From Dawidia cretensis (GTDB taxonomy: Bacteria; Bacteroidota; Bacteroidia; Cytophagales; Cyclobacteriaceae), in the NCBI RefSeq assembly GCF_018598175.1, contig NZ_JAHESE010000041.1, positions 1-50,374 of the forward strand: DNA of 50,374 nucleotides, read 5' to 3'. This document shows, piece by piece, positions 35,026-43,621 of this stretch. Under the pieces are notes generated by a model. That model was given only the letters and a program-made list of their open reading frames with translations, ran no database searches and was not told where the DNA came from. Positions within the stretch are counted from its first letter, which is position 1; each line of letters starts with the position of its first letter. The position numbers were made by a program, and so were the translations under genes.

Positions 35026-35557
35026 TACCATCGCCTCTGCGCAGGTGAAGGCCTTTACCCTTGTGGCCGTGCTGGCCGTTGTATTGCAGGGATGTGGCGT
35101 ATACTCGTTCAACGGGTCGGCCACCCAGGCCAAGACCATTTCGATGAGCGAGTTTTACAACAACGCCGACCTGGGGCCTGCCAACATGGGCCAGACCTTT
35201 ACCAACGACCTGAAGAACTACCTCATTCAGAACTCCAACCTGTCGGTGATAACCGACAATGGCGAACTGCAAATGGACGGGGAGATCACCGACTTTCGCC
35301 TGACCCCGATCGCGCCGGTAGCCACGGGTGACCAGGGCCAGTTCAGCAACGCTTCGTCGACACGGCTGACGATCACGATAAAGGTTACGTACGTCAATAC
35401 CCTGGACGAGACCATGTCCTTCAAGGACAAATCGTTCTCGTTTTATCAGGATTTTACGAACGACCAAAATTTCACTGACATAGAAGAGCGACTGACTAAA
35501 GACATTTTTGCACGTCTCGTCAACGACATCTACAACGCGTCTGTTGCCAACTGGTAA
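35009..35557 (+). CDS. lptE: LptE-family LPS-assembly lipoprotein
   Basis: 182 residues from the ATG at 35009, inside the 3' end of the activator gene. The signal ends VVLQGC, and the protein starts CGVYSFNGSATQAKTISM, typical of Bacteroidota LptE, the plug of the LptD barrel that inserts LPS in the outer membrane. Residues after the cysteine are GVYS, with no acidic surface-export pattern, as expected for a protein facing the periplasm. The family resemblance is clear; functional assignment is by homology. Confidence 0.82.
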   Translation: MIWKNNTIASAQVKAFTLVAVLAVVLQGCGVYSFNGSATQAKTISMSEFYNNADLGPANMGQTFTNDLKNYLIQNSNLSVITDNGELQMDGEITDFRLTPIAPVATGDQGQFSNASSTRLTITIKVTYVNTLDETMSFKDKSFSFYQDFTNDQNFTDIEERLTKDIFARLVNDIYNASVANW

Positions 35558-35585
35558 AATTTAGTATTTTTACCAATCAGGCCCC

Positions 35586-36545
35586 TTGACTGTGGAAAAA
35601 AACCTCTTCATACACGTACTGAGACGCTACCCCGAGAGCTCTGCGGCGGAAGCGCAGGCCGTCCTTTCTTTGAAGGAGGCTTTCCCCTACAGCCAATTGC
35701 TGCACACGCTTTCTGCCCGCGTGGCCAAAGACCACGGGTTCATCAATCATCAAGCCGAGCTGCAACAGGCAGCCGTGTATGCGGCTGACCGCGGTGTGCT
35801 CCGCGAAATGATGACGGCGGAAACAGCCCCCAGGCAAATGGCACCGGGTGCGCTTGGCGTCATCCCCTCCGTTACGTATGGCAATCTGCCCGCTACGGTT
35901 ACACAAGAGGATGACGACAATCTAGCCCAAGAGGTGATCCAGGACCTGGAACGCCTGCATGTACTGAAGGCAAATTTTGAATTATTGTTCTCCGACACCC
36001 CGTCCACGATGGCGGTGCCCGAAGTACCCTCCACTCCTGTCTTGTCTCCGATTGGTGATGAAGACACGGACGACGACGATACTGCCGCATCGGACAATGA
36101 CCAAAGCCCGATAAAGTCCAAAAAGCAGCGTATCATCGAGCTGGCGCGGGCCGCCAGTCAGGAAGTGGAAACGCCTGCCGCCGCACGTAGACGCAAGAAG
36201 AAGGACAATAACGGCGAAGAGCTGATCGATGAGATTGCCAATAAAGAAACGCTCACACCCGAAAACGAGAAGCTGAAAGAGCAGCTCGAAATGATCGATC
36301 ATTTCATCAGGAGTGCGCCCAGCATTGCACAATCCAAAGAAAAACCCCTGCCGCCGCCGCAAGGTGACCTTTCTACCATCAAGGCCGGCGAGTTTGGCGA
36401 CAACATCGTATCCGAGACGCTGGTCGAAATCTTGCTCAAGCAAGGAAAGAAAGACAAAGCCATCGAGGTTTTAAAGAAGCTTATTTGGAAGTTTCCACAA
36501 AAAAAGGCTTACTTTGCGGCTCAAATTGAAGAGTTGAAAAAATAA
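35586..36545 (+). CDS. TPR-like hypothetical protein in the miaB-secG cluster
   Basis: 319 residues. An N-terminal helical region (about 1-120) leads through an Asp/Ser/Thr-rich linker (about 140-200, with DEDTDDDDTA) to a basic stretch (ARRRKKKDN) and a single TPR-like helical pair at the end (LVEILLKQGKKDKAIEVLKKLIWKFP). No signal peptide. The start is TTG at 35586 or GTG at 35592; no ATG is available early in the frame. Its position between lptE and secG is one I recognise from this phylum, but no function is known. Confidence 0.7.
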   Translation: MTVEKNLFIHVLRRYPESSAAEAQAVLSLKEAFPYSQLLHTLSARVAKDHGFINHQAELQQAAVYAADRGVLREMMTAETAPRQMAPGALGVIPSVTYGNLPATVTQEDDDNLAQEVIQDLERLHVLKANFELLFSDTPSTMAVPEVPSTPVLSPIGDEDTDDDDTAASDNDQSPIKSKKQRIIELARAASQEVETPAAARRRKKKDNNGEELIDEIANKETLTPENEKLKEQLEMIDHFIRSAPSIAQSKEKPLPPPQGDLSTIKAGEFGDNIVSETLVEILLKQGKKDKAIEVLKKLIWKFPQKKAYFAAQIEELKK

Positions 36546-36548
36546 CTT

Positions 36549-36908
36549 ATGTATACAATTGTCATTAGCCTGATCATCCTGTTCGCTGTACTGTTGGTGC
36601 TTGTCGTCCTGGCCCAAAACTCTAAAGGCGGTGGTCTTACAAGCCAATTTGGCGGTTCTGCCGCGAGCAACATCATTGGTGTAAAGAAGACCGGCGACCT
36701 GCTTGAAAAACTAACCTGGACGTTCATTATCGCCATCATGATCCTGGTACTGTCTACCAACTATATCGGCGTAAGCCGTGGTACAGAAGGCTCCAACAAA
36801 ATGCTGGACCGTGCTGGTGAGCAAGCTCCCGCACAAACCGCTCCGGACATGAACCTCGGTACCGACAGCGCTGCCGGCGCACCGGCCACTGAAACACCTG
36901 CTCCGTAA
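36549..36908 (+). CDS. secG: Preprotein translocase subunit SecG
   Basis: 119 residues. Two membrane helices (about 3-23 and 55-73) flank the conserved cytoplasmic loop NSKGGGLTSQFGGSAASNIIGVKKTGD. The C-terminal tail is Ala/Pro-rich and longer than in E. coli. SecG assists SecYE during SecA-driven export. Starts 3 bases after the preceding gene, so co-transcribed; a terminator follows. Confidence 0.9.
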   Translation: MYTIVISLIILFAVLLVLVVLAQNSKGGGLTSQFGGSAASNIIGVKKTGDLLEKLTWTFIIAIMILVLSTNYIGVSRGTEGSNKMLDRAGEQAPAQTAPDMNLGTDSAAGAPATETPAP

Positions 36909-36937
36909 GAAGGTAACGACTTAAGAATATAGAAAAG

Positions 36938-36966
36938 ACCATCTCAGCAACGAGATGGTTTTTTTG
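36938..36966 (+). terminator. Terminator of the miaB-secG operon
   Basis: ACCATCTC / GAGATGGT stem with a 6-base loop and a run of seven T. Confidence 0.9.
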
Positions 36967-37051
36967 TTTGGAGGGCTCCTGACTTTTGGGAAGGCCGCTT
37001 TCGTTTTCTCCAAAATTTACAGCATCTTCGCGACCAAACATCGCCATTTGC

Positions 37052-37903
37052 ATGAGCCAGACAACAGACATCAATAAACTTCGCCAGTTAAGCTCCCAGG
37101 TCCGCAGAGACATCGTTCGCATGGTACACGCCTGTCAATCAGGCCACCCGGGCGGCTCGCTGGGCTGTACAGACTTTTTTGTGGCCCTGTATTTTAAGAT
37201 CATGAAGCACGACCCCAAGTTCAACATGAACGGCAAGGGTGAAGACATATTTTTTCTTTCCAACGGCCACATTTCGCCGGTGTTTTATTCTACGCTGGCA
37301 CATGCCGGCTACTTCGATAAAAAAGAGCTCGCTACGTTCCGTATGCTGAACTCCCGCCTGCAAGGTCACCCAGCCACGCATGAGCACCTGCCGGGCATTC
37401 GTATAGCCTCCGGGTCGTTAGGCCAGGGTCTTTCCGTAGCCAACGGCGCAGCACAAGCCAAAAAATTGAACAACGACGACCGTTTTGTATACGTCCTCAT
37501 GGGCGACGGCGAGCTTCAGGAAGGACAAGTCTGGGAAGCCGCCATGTACGCTGGCGCAAACAAGGTAGATAACCTCATAGCGACCGTCGATTACAACGGT
37601 CAGCAGATTGACGGCCCCGTAGATAAGATCCTGCCATTGCTTAACCTGCGTGCCAAGTGGGAATCCTTCGGATGGATCGTGCAAGAGTTCAATGGCAATA
37701 ACATGGACGAGGTCGTAGCCGGCCTGGAGAACGCCCAGAAGCTTGCCAAAGGCGGTAAACCCGTCATGAACCTTATGAAAACCGAAATGGGCCACGGCGT
37801 CGACTACATGGTCGGCTCGCACAAGTGGCACGGTGTTGCCCCCAACGACGAAGAGCTGAAAAAAGCGCTTGCACAGCTGGAAGAAACACTTGGCGATTAC
37901 TAA
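37052..37903 (+). CDS. Transketolase, N-terminal subunit
   Basis: 283 residues, the thiamin-diphosphate half of a split transketolase. GHPGGSLGCTDFF near residue 31 and the binding motif GDGELQEGQVWEAAMYAGANKVDN near 151 with DYNGQQIDG after it are diagnostic. The C-terminal (pyrimidine-binding) half that completes the enzyme is absent: the gene has its own terminator 25 bases downstream and is followed by minus-strand genes. Split transketolases are usual in this phylum and the two genes are often adjacent, so this one may be an orphan subunit or have its partner elsewhere. Confidence 0.88.
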   Translation: MSQTTDINKLRQLSSQVRRDIVRMVHACQSGHPGGSLGCTDFFVALYFKIMKHDPKFNMNGKGEDIFFLSNGHISPVFYSTLAHAGYFDKKELATFRMLNSRLQGHPATHEHLPGIRIASGSLGQGLSVANGAAQAKKLNNDDRFVYVLMGDGELQEGQVWEAAMYAGANKVDNLIATVDYNGQQIDGPVDKILPLLNLRAKWESFGWIVQEFNGNNMDEVVAGLENAQKLAKGGKPVMNLMKTEMGHGVDYMVGSHKWHGVAPNDEELKKALAQLEETLGDY

Positions 37904-37927
37904 GCCTTAAACATCTCATCATAAAAG

Positions 37928-37963
37928 AAGCCTGGCTGTCAATCGACGGCCAGGCTTTTTTTG
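37928..37963 (+). terminator. Terminator of the transketolase subunit gene
   Basis: AAGCCTGGC / GCCAGGCTT stem followed by a T-run. It shows the gene is transcribed alone. Confidence 0.88.
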
Positions 37964-37983
37964 TTTGTACGGATTGGATAATG

Positions 37984-38151
37984 TTATTGGGGGATCACCT
38001 GTTCCGACTTAGTCAAAAACTCCGTCCAGGTTAACGAGATGCCTGGCACCAGGTTCGGCTTTACATCTACGTCCAGGTAACTGGTATGTTCTGGATATTC
38101 TCTTAAGCTCGTAGTGAAATCGTTGCCAGTAGCACAACCAGGGGCCAACAT
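37984..38151 (-). pseudogene. Possible C-terminal remnant or 55-residue gene
   Basis: A minus-strand open frame of 55 codons starting MLAPGC and ending SLTWTEFLTKSEQVIPQ. The composition is protein-like (ordinary hydrophobic/polar alternation) rather than random, but it has no promoter, no identifiable family and a stop codon closely upstream. The ending is weakly similar to the end of the lipoprotein gene 38434-39687 (CLTMTQFVTP), so it may be the tail of a lost copy. It lies between the transketolase and lipoprotein terminators; the remaining ~230 bases to 38378 are A/T-rich and without recognisable content. Confidence 0.35.
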
Positions 38152-38378
38152 TTCATTTTCATAGATACTTAAGGATTAATAGTTATATAGGTAAATATAC
38201 ATGCTTCGTACACTCGCCCTTCATGTGCCACGGGCACGGGCAACGTCTGCCATGTATGTGCACACTCAAGTATATACAGGTAATAATTTCGTATTGCCGC
38301 CAGGATTCCTTACCCGAAATATATAATCTTATACTCCAGTTAATATTTATACTGATACTAAACAAGCATTTACATATG

Positions 38379-38404
38379 AAAAAGCCGCCCGAATGAGGCG
38401 GCCT
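38379..38404 (-). terminator. Terminator of the lipoprotein gene
   Basis: GCCGCC / GGCGGC stem with a 7-base loop, followed on the minus strand by five T. Confidence 0.8.
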
Positions 38405-38433
38405 TCTGTGATAAAACCTGGGGTGTAGTCCGT

Positions 38434-39687
38434 CTACGGCGTTACGAATTGTGTCATGGTCAGGCAGTAGCGTGTGGTGAATTCCGTTTTTTGCAAAGCC
38501 TCTTTTAAAATGTATTCCCAATATCCGTTAAAGTCCTGAGACGCTATCAGGGTGACCTGCGCTCCATTTTCATGCGCCAATGTCGTAAACTTTCTTAGTG
38601 CCTCCTGATCGCGTATGCCCGACATAGGAACCTGGTCCGGAATATCAGGAATGACGACGCGTTGTTTGCCACTGGCACCATTTATTTCCCAGCTCACGCT
38701 GTTATCATCGGAAGAAGTTGAAGCAACGATGCTGACAGCGTCCAGCGCCTGGGTAGCGCTTGTCTCCCAATGAACACTGTTTACGCCTACGGCGAAATTC
38801 TCTACGTTGCTTTCCAGCACCGGCAATTCGGCAGGAAGCTCGGAGTATCTCCAAGAGGCACCATACATTTTGCCTGTTTGAGTATTCTTTAACAAAAAAG
38901 CAAGCGCATACGAATTGAAAACAGAAGGAGGCATGACAGGAACCTCAAGGCTTGTTCCCGCTAATATCTGCTGGTCTTGTGTGAAATAGTACGGAAACTC
39001 ACCGTATGGATTAATACCGGTCACCCGTAAGTATGAAATGTCGCCGGCAGGCCTGCCAATTGTTCGATGGCTGCAGAATTCAAGGTAATCTGGATTCAGT
39101 GTATAATGCGGGAAGTCCTTAAACAACTCCGTATACTGATATCGATATGGTCGTTCCTTTGACATCAGCAAAAATCCTGACTTGTCGCCTTCGTACCACA
39201 CCCTGGCTTCCGACGCCGGTTCCGGACCTTCTACATCCTCTACCGTTAAGCCCCCGGGAAAGATCCAGTCAAACCGGTCATCCTCCGTCCGAAAACCCGG
39301 AAGCGTCAGGTATGCAGTATTACGATATCCGCTTGTATTGTTATAGTCTGGAAAATGATAGTCTCCCGGGCGCACATCCGTATACGTTGTGACAAAGGTA
39401 GTTGATCCCAATTCCCCGAATGTAAAATTACGAACCAGCGTCATCGTAACCGACTCGGTTGTTAGGTTCGACGGGAATCCGAATGTATAGGTGCTCATGC
39501 CGTGAAGCTGCTTTGTATCCAATACATTGCCCCCGGCGTCTGATATAACGATCCAATAACTTTCCTCCTGCTGAAAATCATCCGGTGCCGAAAAGCGCAG
39601 CACCTTATTGCTCTTTGGATCGTCGTCGTTGTCACAACCGAACAGTGTCACCAGTCCAACCAGTAACGGTAGCCATTTCCGTATCAT
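38434..39687 (-). CDS. Surface-type lipoprotein of unknown function
   Basis: 417 residues. Lipobox TLFGC (Cys18), followed by DNDDDPKSN, a strongly acidic stretch like the surface-export signal of Bacteroidota lipoproteins. The body seems entirely beta: VLRFSAPDDFQQEESYWIVISDAGGNVLDTKQL opens a domain resembling the first beta domain of the twelve-gene array (a value such as ISDAGG..VLDTK), but no PKD core and no N-P turns are seen. Later segments FAVGVNSVHWETS and HENGAQVTLIASQD are unassigned. It may be a distant relative of the array family. Single gene with its own terminator. Confidence 0.72.
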   Translation of the reverse strand: MIRKWLPLLVGLVTLFGCDNDDDPKSNKVLRFSAPDDFQQEESYWIVISDAGGNVLDTKQLHGMSTYTFGFPSNLTTESVTMTLVRNFTFGELGSTTFVTTYTDVRPGDYHFPDYNNTSGYRNTAYLTLPGFRTEDDRFDWIFPGGLTVEDVEGPEPASEARVWYEGDKSGFLLMSKERPYRYQYTELFKDFPHYTLNPDYLEFCSHRTIGRPAGDISYLRVTGINPYGEFPYYFTQDQQILAGTSLEVPVMPPSVFNSYALAFLLKNTQTGKMYGASWRYSELPAELPVLESNVENFAVGVNSVHWETSATQALDAVSIVASTSSDDNSVSWEINGASGKQRVVIPDIPDQVPMSGIRDQEALRKFTTLAHENGAQVTLIASQDFNGYWEYILKEALQKTEFTTRYCLTMTQFVTP

Positions 39688-39795
39688 GTGTCTGTAGAGA
39701 TTTAACGTATATCAATAACTTTATATCCCGCATGATGCCAATATCGGGCCAATCTCCGTCTTCCCAATATTAAGTTTATACCCGTATAAAAGCAC

Positions 39796-39823
39796 AAGGC
39801 CGCCCCATCCCGGGAGCGGCCTT
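39796..39823 (-). terminator. Terminator of the POT/OPT operon
   Basis: AAGGCCGC / GCGGCCTT stem; a short T-rich stretch follows on the minus strand. Confidence 0.65.
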
Positions 39824-39857
39824 ATACTTTGATACTATCGTGTCGTCGACCGACGAA

Positions 39858-41906
39858 TTACTTCTCCTTCGCCAAACGATACAACATAAACATCATCGCA
39901 ACAAAAAACGCAACTCCAAGCAATTGGTACACATCGGTACCGATACCAGCCACCAGGTGGTGCTCCACATTCATCGAGTCCATAACTGTCGGCAGGAATA
40001 CGGCCAGGATGGCAACCAGCACGCCCGTCAGGGCGCCACCGGCAATCAGGCCTGTGGCAAACAGGCTACCACGGCTTAGCTCGTCTTCTTCTTTCTTCTC
40101 ACCCTTGCGTTCTGCATTCCAGTCAATGTATCCCTTCAGCGCACCACCGGCGAAGATGGGCAACGTAGTGGAGAGCGGCAGGTACAGCCCGATGGCGAAC
40201 GCCAATGCCTTGATACCGCACAGCTCCATGGTAATGGCGATAAACACCCCGACCATCACAAACTGCCAGTCCAGGTTATACGACAGGATGCCCTTGGCCA
40301 GCGTAGCCATGAGTGTAGATTGCGGAGCCGGATATTTGTCGCTTCCAATCGCATGCTGCAGGCCTTGCGCGACCATCTCGGGTGTAGGCGTATCCAGAAT
40401 CTGCACGACCACACCAATGGCAACCGACGAAACGATGGCACCGATAAATAATGCCAGCTGCTGGTAACGTGGTGTAGCCCCCACGATATAACCCGTCTTG
40501 AGGTCTTGCGAAGTCCCCCCGGCGTTGGAAGCGGCAATACAGATCATACCGCCTACGACCAGTGCCAGTGGCTCATAAAACTTACCGGACCAGCCCACGC
40601 TGGTAAAGATCAAACATGTACCCATCAGCGTGGCGATGGTCATACCCGAAATAGGATTGTTACTCGTGCCCACCAAACCAACGATGCGGCTGGAGACCGT
40701 TACAAAGAAGAACCCGAAGACGACGATCAGGATACCGATGATCAGCTTTTGCAAAATATTGTCGCCGGGGATGATGTTATCCGGAAGCATGGCCGTCAGC
40801 AATACCAGGGCAATGCTACCGATGATGACGACCTTAAAGGTAAGATCACGTTCCGTACGCACCACGTTGGTCTGCGTGCCCGCGTCGCTGCGCATGGAGG
40901 CAATGCTTTCGCGGAAGGAAGAAACGATCGTTGGAATGGTCTTGAGCAGGGTAATAAAACCACCGGCGGCCACAGCACCCGCACCGATCTGGCGAATGTA
41001 CGCCCGGTAGATCGCATCGGCATAGCTACCAAAGGTATGCGCACCGGCATCCCACGCGCCGGGTCCACCCGACGTGTTGATGTCGGCCAGGTAGCCCAGC
41101 TTTACCAACTGGAGGGCTATAGTATCAGGCGACACCAGCGTGGTCAACAGTGGCGTCAGCGCCCACCAGGCCAGCACCGAGCCGGCCACCAGGATGCCGG
41201 AAATGCGGGGGCCGATGATATAGCCCACACCCAGGTACTCCGGAGTGATCTCACCGCGGGTCGCTGCCGACGGCCAGTATTTATTGGCCTGCGACGTGAC
41301 AAACGACGGCACTTCGGCAATGACGTGAAGTACTTTTTGCAGCAAGGCGTAGACTGTGGCCACGCCCATGCCGATAAAGGCGGTCTGTGCAAACACCCCA
41401 CCCTTTTCGCCGGCCTGCAGCACAGATGCGCAGGCGGTGCCTTCCGGGTATGGCAGCACGCCATGTTCTTTTACGATCAGCGACCGGCGCAACGGCACCA
41501 TCATGAGCGTACCCAACATACCACCAAAGGCCGCCAGGATCAGGATTGTTAAGTAATTGAAGTAGTGCTCGCCAATGCTCTCGCCACTGGCATCGGGCGA
41601 CAAGAACAAAAAGCCCGGCAGCGTAAACACCACGCCTGCGGCGATCGACTCGCCCGCCGAACCCGTGGTTTGAATGATGTTGTTTTCGAGAATGGTGGTC
41701 TTGAGAAATTTCCGTCCCAGCGTAATGGCAATAACCGCAATGGGAATCGAGGCCGTCACCGTGAGTCCCGCTTTCAACGCCAGGTATACTGTCGACGCGC
41801 CGAACAAAATGCCGAACAGCGAGCCGACCAATACGGACTTCACCGTAAACTCCGCCATGGTGGTCTCCGGCGGCACATACGGCTTAAACGTTTTATTTAC
41901 ATCCAT
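39858..41906 (-). CDS. OPT-family oligopeptide transporter
   Basis: 682 residues and about 15 membrane segments. [34 protein letters not shown] is the usual start, with ITLGRKFL and [19 protein letters not shown] following, and [15 protein letters not shown] in the second half. OPT proteins import peptides or metal chelates with protons; substrate is not predictable. A polar loop with [14 protein letters not shown] sits mid-protein. It lies 27 bases behind a POT-family transporter gene in the same direction, so two unrelated peptide importers form one operon. Confidence 0.87.
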   Translation of the reverse strand: MDVNKTFKPYVPPETTMAEFTVKSVLVGSLFGILFGASTVYLALKAGLTVTASIPIAVIAITLGRKFLKTTILENNIIQTTGSAGESIAAGVVFTLPGFLFLSPDASGESIGEHYFNYLTILILAAFGGMLGTLMMVPLRRSLIVKEHGVLPYPEGTACASVLQAGEKGGVFAQTAFIGMGVATVYALLQKVLHVIAEVPSFVTSQANKYWPSAATRGEITPEYLGVGYIIGPRISGILVAGSVLAWWALTPLLTTLVSPDTIALQLVKLGYLADINTSGGPGAWDAGAHTFGSYADAIYRAYIRQIGAGAVAAGGFITLLKTIPTIVSSFRESIASMRSDAGTQTNVVRTERDLTFKVVIIGSIALVLLTAMLPDNIIPGDNILQKLIIGILIVVFGFFFVTVSSRIVGLVGTSNNPISGMTIATLMGTCLIFTSVGWSGKFYEPLALVVGGMICIAASNAGGTSQDLKTGYIVGATPRYQQLALFIGAIVSSVAIGVVVQILDTPTPEMVAQGLQHAIGSDKYPAPQSTLMATLAKGILSYNLDWQFVMVGVFIAITMELCGIKALAFAIGLYLPLSTTLPIFAGGALKGYIDWNAERKGEKKEEDELSRGSLFATGLIAGGALTGVLVAILAVFLPTVMDSMNVEHHLVAGIGTDVYQLLGVAFFVAMMFMLYRLAKEK

Positions 41907-41933
41907 AGGTAGGTATAATGAGTTACACAGTCA

Positions 41934-43433
41934 TTAGCGGATGTTGCCCATCAGCTTGCGAATAGGCTTGGCAAACACCAGCACGATCACACCGGCCACA
42001 AACATGATCTTCACGATCAGTGCGAACAAGTCGATCATCAGCGAAGGATTTTTTGCGAGCACGTCTTCGCTAAACTCGCCGGCATACAACCCGGCAAACA
42101 AGTTGCCCAGGGCCAACGCCATAAAAAACACCCCCATCATTTGGCCCACCAACCGTTTGGGCGCCAGCTTGGTCACACCGCTCAGGCCAATGGGGTATAA
42201 ACAGATCTCACCGAAGGTATGTAACATATAGGTTATCACCAGCCACGAAATGCCCGGCTTATTACCGTTCATAACAATCTCGGCGGCGCCCATCATGACC
42301 AGGTAGCCCAGGCCCATCCAGAATAGGCCCAAAGCCAATTTCACAGGCGTGATCGGATTCAGTTTATGCTTGGCCAACGTTGACCACAACCAGGTAAAGA
42401 CCGGTACAAACAAGATGACAAAGATGGGCGGCGCAGACTGCAACCAACTGGCCGGCATGTTGAAGCTGCCAAAGAGCCGGTCCGTATAACGGTCGGCAAA
42501 CAGGTTGAGCGAAGAGCCCTGTCCCTCGTAGCCAGCGTAGAATGCCGTCGTCACGACAAAGAATATAAAAATGGCCAGCACCTTTTTCTTTTCATCGGCA
42601 CTGAGCTTTTCAAAGATAAACACGTAGATAAAGTATAGCAGCACGCTAATCAGCAACACCACGCCGGAGCCTTGTGCAAAAGCCACCGGGTTGATGGTAA
42701 TCGTGCGGGTCCACAATAATACCACCAGCGCTACGAGGCCCAAACCAATGATCCACAAAGCATAGCGGATGTTTCTCTCCTGCGTTCTTTGCTGTGCAGG
42801 GTCCGCATGGCGTGCCGGTTCCAGGCCTACCGTGCCGAGATAGTTTTCCGTCAGTTTATATTGAATGACGCCCAGGATCATTCCGACGCCCGCGGCCGCA
42901 AAACCATAGTGCCAATTTACATTTTGCCCCAGGTAGCCGACGATGATCGGCGAGACCAGCGCGCCGGAGTTAATGCCCATGAAAAATATAGAGAATCCTG
43001 CATCGCGTCGCACCTGATCTTCCGGCGGGTAGATCTCGCCCACCATGCTGCTGATGTTGGGTTTCAACAGCCCCGTACCGATCACGATAAAAAGCAGGCC
43101 TACAAAGAATGTCTCTTGTGAAGGAAATGCCAGGCAAAAGTGGCCCAGGGCGATGATACACCCTCCATAAAAAATCGATTTGCGCAATCCGAAGAATTTG
43201 TCGGCCAACCACCCGCCGGGCAGTGCCAACAGGTACACAAACATGGTGTAAAGGCCGTAAATGGCGCCGCCCGTTTTGTCATCCAGGCCCATGCCGCCGT
43301 TTTCAACGGAGGCAACCATGAAGAGTAAGAGCAAGGCGCGCATCCCGTAGTAGCTGAATCGCTCCCACATTTCGGTAAAAAACAGCGTCGCAAGACCACG
43401 GGGGTGGCCAAAAAAAGTTTTGTCTGTACTCAT
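41934..43433 (-). CDS. POT-family proton-dependent oligopeptide transporter
   Basis: 499 residues, about 14 membrane segments. Signature motif FTEMWERFSYYGMRALLLLF (about 18-37) and FSIFFMGINSGALVSP (about 147-162) are the PTR2/POT signatures; the salt-bridge and proton-coupling region is thus present. Imports di- and tripeptides with protons. It is the promoter-proximal gene of a POT-OPT pair. A small hairpin followed by five T on the minus strand lies about 50 bases upstream of the start and could attenuate its leader transcript. Confidence 0.9.
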   Translation of the reverse strand: MSTDKTFFGHPRGLATLFFTEMWERFSYYGMRALLLLFMVASVENGGMGLDDKTGGAIYGLYTMFVYLLALPGGWLADKFFGLRKSIFYGGCIIALGHFCLAFPSQETFFVGLLFIVIGTGLLKPNISSMVGEIYPPEDQVRRDAGFSIFFMGINSGALVSPIIVGYLGQNVNWHYGFAAAGVGMILGVIQYKLTENYLGTVGLEPARHADPAQQRTQERNIRYALWIIGLGLVALVVLLWTRTITINPVAFAQGSGVVLLISVLLYFIYVFIFEKLSADEKKKVLAIFIFFVVTTAFYAGYEGQGSSLNLFADRYTDRLFGSFNMPASWLQSAPPIFVILFVPVFTWLWSTLAKHKLNPITPVKLALGLFWMGLGYLVMMGAAEIVMNGNKPGISWLVITYMLHTFGEICLYPIGLSGVTKLAPKRLVGQMMGVFFMALALGNLFAGLYAGEFSEDVLAKNPSLMIDLFALIVKIMFVAGVIVLVFAKPIRKLMGNIR

Positions 43434-43483
43434 GAAAACAGATGATCAGCTTAGGTATAGGTCTTCCGGCAAAATGTTATTCC

Positions 43484-43505
43484 AAAAACGCCCGAAAGTA
43501 GGGCG
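43484..43505 (-). promoter_or_regulatory. Terminator-like hairpin in the POT leader
   Basis: CGCCC / GGGCG five-base stem, 7-base loop, then TTTTT on the minus strand. It is upstream of the POT start and no minus-strand gene lies further upstream for it to end, so an attenuator is possible. The stem is short. Confidence 0.4.
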
Positions 43506-43569
43506 AGAATTTGGTTTTCGCAAATGACCATTCCGGGCGCAAAGGAAACAAAAAATTCATTGCAAACGA

Positions 43570-43598
43570 TTGAAACACTATCAAAATACCTAACTTTG
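43570..43598 (+). promoter_or_regulatory. Promoter of pckA
   Basis: TTG (43570-43572), 18 bases, then TAACTTTG (43591-43598), a good Bacteroidota promoter. Expected leader about 20 bases. Confidence 0.6.
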
Positions 43599-43621
43599 TT
43601 CAACTCATTAACCCAACAAAC

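Noticed and set aside
40506-41552. 348-codon plus-strand frame opposite the OPT transporter
   Set aside because: Composition is Gly/Arg/His/Gln-rich and the opposite strand encodes a well-defined membrane transporter.
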